A stretch of 13,732 nucleotides of DNA, from the NCBI GenBank assembly GCA_000697335.1, contig JNEM01014812.1, positions 1 through 13,732 on the forward strand. Reading direction: 5' to 3'. The notes beneath the pieces were generated by a model. It made no database searches. It was not told where the DNA came from and was given only the letters and a program-made list of their open reading frames with translations. The stretch is from Conidiobolus incongruus B7586 (lineage: Eukaryota; Entomophthoromycota; Entomophthoromycetes; Entomophthorales; Conidiobolaceae). Shown in pieces: positions 10,088 through 13,732 of this stretch (positions are counted from its first letter, which is position 1; each line of letters opens with the position of its first letter). A program made the position numbers and the translations under genes.

Positions 10088-11230
10088 TTTAGAAATTATT
10101 AATAACTATAGTTAACTATTTGAATTTAGAGTGTGAATTAAAGTTCCTTTTTTAAAATATTCAAATAAAATTTAAAGAAATCTATTATGAAAAAAATAAT
10201 TATATTATTATTATTATTTTCAATTCAAACTTATGATTTTTTATATTGAATAGTAGTGATATAAAAGTTTTTTTTGAATTATAATATATAAATTATTAAT
10301 TATAATTAAAATTTGATATATTAAATATGATGATTTTTATTTAAAATTTGACAACTATAATTATAGAAGAAAATAGACTTTTAGAGCTTAAATAGGGAAT
10401 CACCAGTGGTAAATGATAGATTATCACAGAGTTAGTGGAAATTAATGTGGTTTACCAAATAAGGTGAAAATGGCTTGCTATGAATCAAGTTCTTTGAGTA
10501 AAGTAAATATCTCAAGCTTGTCATAATTCAATACTTTTGAAATAAAAATAAAAGAGATATATTTATTAGTTTTTTTAAGATAATCTTATATTGACATTGA
10601 TTATTGATTTTTATAACTAGGAATAGCTCAGTTATAAAAAAGAATATAACAAACTAGTTCAAGAAATATATGTCCTTTAATGTGACTTTTTAATTCAATG
10701 ATAATCATATTTTTTTGAATGCTTGACAAGGTTATTTCATATTAAATATATGTATATAATAGCTGAATTTTTTTAGATCTAAATTTATTATATATTTTAA
10801 GATAATTTTTTCAAAATATTATATTTTTTTTATCAATATAGAAATTAAGAAATGATAAATTTATTAATTTCTAATCTTTCAAATGTTTTATATATTTTGA
10901 AAAATTATTAATATAAAAAATATATAGGAGAATAAATAATTTTAAACTATATATATATATATATATTCAATTTTAATTATTTTTTTTATTAAAATATTTT
11001 GATTATAAAATCTATATTTAAATTTAGTTAAAGGACTAGTTTTTTAAATTCTTATATATATTTCTTTATAATTCAATTAACTATATATTATATAATTAAT
11101 TTATACTTTTATAACTAAATTGATTATATAAATAATATTAAATTATTTAATGAACAAGGTTCTTTTTTCTTTCAATTTTTATTATCTTTTATCTTTTTCA
11201 TTATTTTTATGATTAAGATTATATTCTATT
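10088..11230. other. AT-rich intergenic desert
   Basis: Low-GC DNA with no supportable gene on either strand. TG is still frequent in the left part, as in the desert to the left, and thins out towards about 11,200. It contains an AT microsatellite at 10,948-10,966 and homopolymer tracts. Confidence 0.65.
10948..10966. repeat. AT dinucleotide microsatellite
   Basis: About nine alternating AT units near the transition to the TG/CA-depleted right end of the window. Confidence 0.9.
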
Positions 11231-11234
11231 AATG

Positions 11235-11430
11235 TTATAATATATTAACACTATCTAATATAAATTTTAATATATTAATAACTTATTTTAGTTTAAAGTT
11301 TAATCAAACTTTGTTTATGCTTTTATATTATATTTTATATTATATCACCATATTTTGTGCTATATTACCTTTATATTAAGTTTTCCTTTATACTATATCA
11401 ATAATCTTTTATTATTACACTTATAAATAT
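11235..11430 (-). repeat. Left arm of a long inverted repeat
   Basis: The reverse complement of this stretch aligns along nearly its whole length with 11,911-12,101. Shared blocks include AAAACTTAATATAAAG, CTAAAATAAG and TTAATATATTAAA. By eye the arms are about 85 percent identical with a few 1-base gaps. This arm keeps several CA and TG dinucleotides that read TA in the other arm, the direction expected if the other arm is more heavily RIP-mutated. The outer limit is approximate, and weaker similarity may extend inward to about 11,500. Confidence 0.7.
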
Positions 11431-11910
11431 AATCATATTTAAATTAAATAATAATTGTCAAAAAACTTTTAATTTTATATTTTTAAAATTTAATTATAAA
11501 CCTTTTAAAATTATTTAAAACTTATAAATAGCTTATAGAAATAGTATTTTATCTAAAATTACTATATATCACTAGATTTGTGATTTTAAAACTTAAAAGG
11601 TTATTGTTTAAAATTTACTAAAATTTAAAAAACTAATTATTAATATTATTTTTCTTATTTTTTAATAAAATAAAAAAATATATTAAAAAAATACCCTTTT
11701 ATTTTAAATAAAAAATTATTAAAATAATTTAATATTAATTAAATAAGTATGTTATATTTATTTAATTTCAAATTCAGATTAATTAATAAAAATATAAAAT
11801 AAATACCTTATATTATAATAAAAGCCTAAAAAAATTAAAGTAGTTATAATTAAATTAAATTTATTAAGATATAACTAAAAATAGGTGTTGTTATAATAGA
11901 TACTTATAAT
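11431..11910. other. Spacer between the inverted-repeat arms
   Basis: About 480 bp of extremely AT-rich sequence with no open frame. Blocks such as TATAATTAAATT occur near both arms (about 11,490 in reverse complement and 11,850 forward), so the arms may once have been longer. No transposase or other protein trace was recognised. If the arms are the ends of one element, this is its interior. Confidence 0.45.
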
Positions 11911-12101
11911 ATAAATATAATAATAAAAGGTTATTGATTTAATATAGAAAAAAACTTAATATAAAGATAAAATAACATAAATATAATGATATCATATAAA
12001 ATATAATATAATAATATAAATAGAGTTTAATTAAATTTTATACTAAAATAAGTCATTAATATATTAAAGTTTATATTAAATAGTATTAATACACTAACTT
12101 G
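11911..12101 (+). repeat. Right arm of a long inverted repeat
   Basis: This is the inverted partner of 11,235-11,430. It is depleted in CA and TG where the left arm retains them, for example CACAAA in the left arm against CATAAA here, TTGATT against TTAATT and TAGTGTT against TAGTATT. Together with the spacer it gives a unit of about 870 bp, the size of a MITE-like or foldback DNA element. Two independent copies of one repeat in opposite orientation would look the same. Confidence 0.7.
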
Positions 12102-13732
12102 CAAAAATAAGTTATAAAATCAAAAATATATATATTTTAATTAATAATTAAAATAATTATATATATTTGATTATTTAAAGCTATAATATATAATTAAGAT
12201 ATATTATTTGATAATAAATTAATATATTTAGATAAATTTAGTAAATAATTTGTAAATATATTAACCTTTAATTTTTAATTATGGTAAGTTATAAATTTAT
12301 GGGTTTTTAAGATAAAAGGATATATTTAACAATATATAACCATATCTTTTTTCTTTCTTTGTTATTATTCTATATAATATTTTACAAATATATTAAATTT
12401 TTTTATTAATATTATTATACTTAAATCCCTCTCTAAAAAAATTTATTTATGTATTAATCAACTTTATAAAAAAGTAAATTCATTTATAATATTATAAGAA
12501 TTATTAATGGTAATTAATTTACTATAATTAAAGTTACTAAGAATAATAATAAAAACATATTTAAATTAAAACTTAAATATATTAAGATTATAAATAAATA
12601 TAATAAGAAGTATATTTATAAGTTAGTTAATATAAGCAAGTATAATATTATTATAAAAATATAATTAGAATTATAAAACTATATAAGAATATTAATTAAC
12701 ACTAATACTATTATATATATTTTATGTTAACATAGATATCACTTATATTTTAAGAAAAAACACCTTTAATTAAAAAAAATCCTATTATAAAGCTAGGTAA
12801 GAGTTTAAATGTCACTACTAATATTGAATTAAAATTAACTATAATAAGGTTATTTAATTTAATAAAAAAAATATACATTAGTAAATTTAATAAAAAAGTT
12901 AAATATTTTAAAAAAAATACAAAACTACTATATAACTATCATATTAATTTTACCTAGAAGTATAATAATAAGTTAATTATTATTTAAAAATATATATTAT
13001 CTTTAAATATAAGATATTTTTGTAAAGTTAATAAGGGAATTAATATTAAAATATATTAAAATATATTAAAATATTTTAAATAATAAATTGAAAAAAACAT
13101 TAAATAATATAAGTTAAATAAATCTAATGTTATTTTCTAGTAAAATAATACCTTTTATTATATTATAGCTTTTATTACCAAATAGTTTAAAAATAATAAG
13201 ATAATAATTATAAAATAGCTTTAATTTTTTAATCTTAACCTAATTAAATATTTTTAAGATTAGTTAAAAAAAGTTATTAAAGTTTTCCCTTTAGTAAAAA
13301 ATTTAAATCAGCTTTAAGAATATATTTAAGAAATATAAAATAAAATTAACCTTTTTAATATAAAAAATTAATTGATTCTATACCCTATAAACTTAAAGAA
13401 GATAAAAAAGTTAAAAGTAGATATACTAAGTTTTAATTTTTTTTATCATCAAAAACCAACAAATTTATAGTTTTTTTAGGTAAAATTTAAAGGTTTATAT
13501 TTTAACTAATTAATAACTAAATATTATCATTTAATGATATATATAATTAATAAATATAATAGATTTTAATTATTTAAGTTTATTTTACTAAATATTAATT
13601 AAGTTATTAGTAAAAGTATAATTATTTTAATTTTATAACTAACTTTTATAAGTTAATATATATTATATTATTAATAGAATTTAATTTTAATTTCAAAAAT
13701 AATGAAAAAAATAAGAAATAATAAGAATTAAA
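12102..13732. other. RIP-like, very low-GC block without readable genes
   Basis: No supportable gene on either strand. TG and CA are strikingly scarce: there is no TG between 12,541 and 12,720, while TA is very abundant. Almost all remaining G follows A, and C mostly precedes T or C. This is the pattern left when RIP in filamentous ascomycetes converts CpA to TpA on both strands of duplicated DNA. The block is therefore probably an old, heavily mutated repeat or transposon whose family cannot be read. It runs off the right edge of the window. Confidence 0.6.
13041..13080. repeat. 10-bp tandem repeat
   Basis: About four consecutive copies of a ten-base unit close to ATATATTAAA lie head to tail, the first and last imperfect. 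This is a short minisatellite within the RIP-like block. Confidence 0.8.

Noticed and set aside
12102-13732. Possible decayed transposon proteins in the RIP-like block
   Set aside because: The sequence is too mutated to assign any family by reading, and I did not attempt to reconstruct one.
1-13732. CRISPR array, riboswitch, bacterial operon or phage-like defence system
   Set aside because: There are no regularly spaced identical repeats, no compact gene clusters and no Shine-Dalgarno-led frames. The window has eukaryotic, probably fungal, character.
1-13732. Whole window as a mitochondrial genome segment
   Set aside because: There are no mitochondrial rRNA, tRNA or respiratory-chain genes in 13.7 kb. 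The LTR-like and RIP-like signals are nuclear features, and only the 8.8-9.3 kb island is a candidate for organellar origin.

Overview
This is an extremely AT-rich, almost gene-free window, most likely nuclear DNA of a filamentous ascomycete fungus. Three things suggest this: AT-rich blocks with almost no open frames, a right-hand part showing the CpA-to-TpA / TpG-to-TpA depletion of repeat-induced point mutation (RIP), and one small GC-normal island with a fungal-style promoter (TATA box, long pyrimidine-rich leader, C-ending codons). The assignment is inference; there is no rRNA, tRNA or well-known housekeeping gene to anchor it.

Layout. Bases 1 to about 4,000 are AT desert with several AT microsatellites. 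From about 4,000 to 5,160 there is a gene-like island: a palindrome, a TATA box and a CT-rich leader run into a 106-codon plus-strand frame whose coding signature appears to change frame part way through. Bases 5,160 to 8,570 are desert again. From 8,686 to about 9,275 a minus-strand island holds a 124-residue hydrophobic, three-segment membrane protein of unknown family, plus a coding-like stretch just beyond it in another frame. TGA triplets bound the first frame on both sides, which raises the possibility that it came from mitochondrial DNA or a mitochondrial plasmid. From about 9,640 to 10,085 lies a GC-richer island that best fits a lone LTR (TGTTG...CAACA ends, about 251 bp) with unrecognised flanking sequence. 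Bases 10,085 to 11,230 are desert.

From about 11,200 to the right edge the composition changes. TG and CA become scarce, and nearly every G follows A and nearly every C precedes T or C. This is RIP-like, whereas the left 10 kb keeps plentiful TG/CA. Inside this part are two arms of about 190 bp in inverted orientation (about 11,235-11,430 and 11,911-12,101). They align well, and their differences are largely of the RIP type.

The genes do not form an operon or a recognisable pathway. I find no CRISPR array, tRNA, rRNA or intact transposase. The strongest observations are the mutated inverted repeat, the composition switch, the frame change in the 4.8 kb gene, and the possible mitochondrial origin of the 9 kb membrane-protein island.
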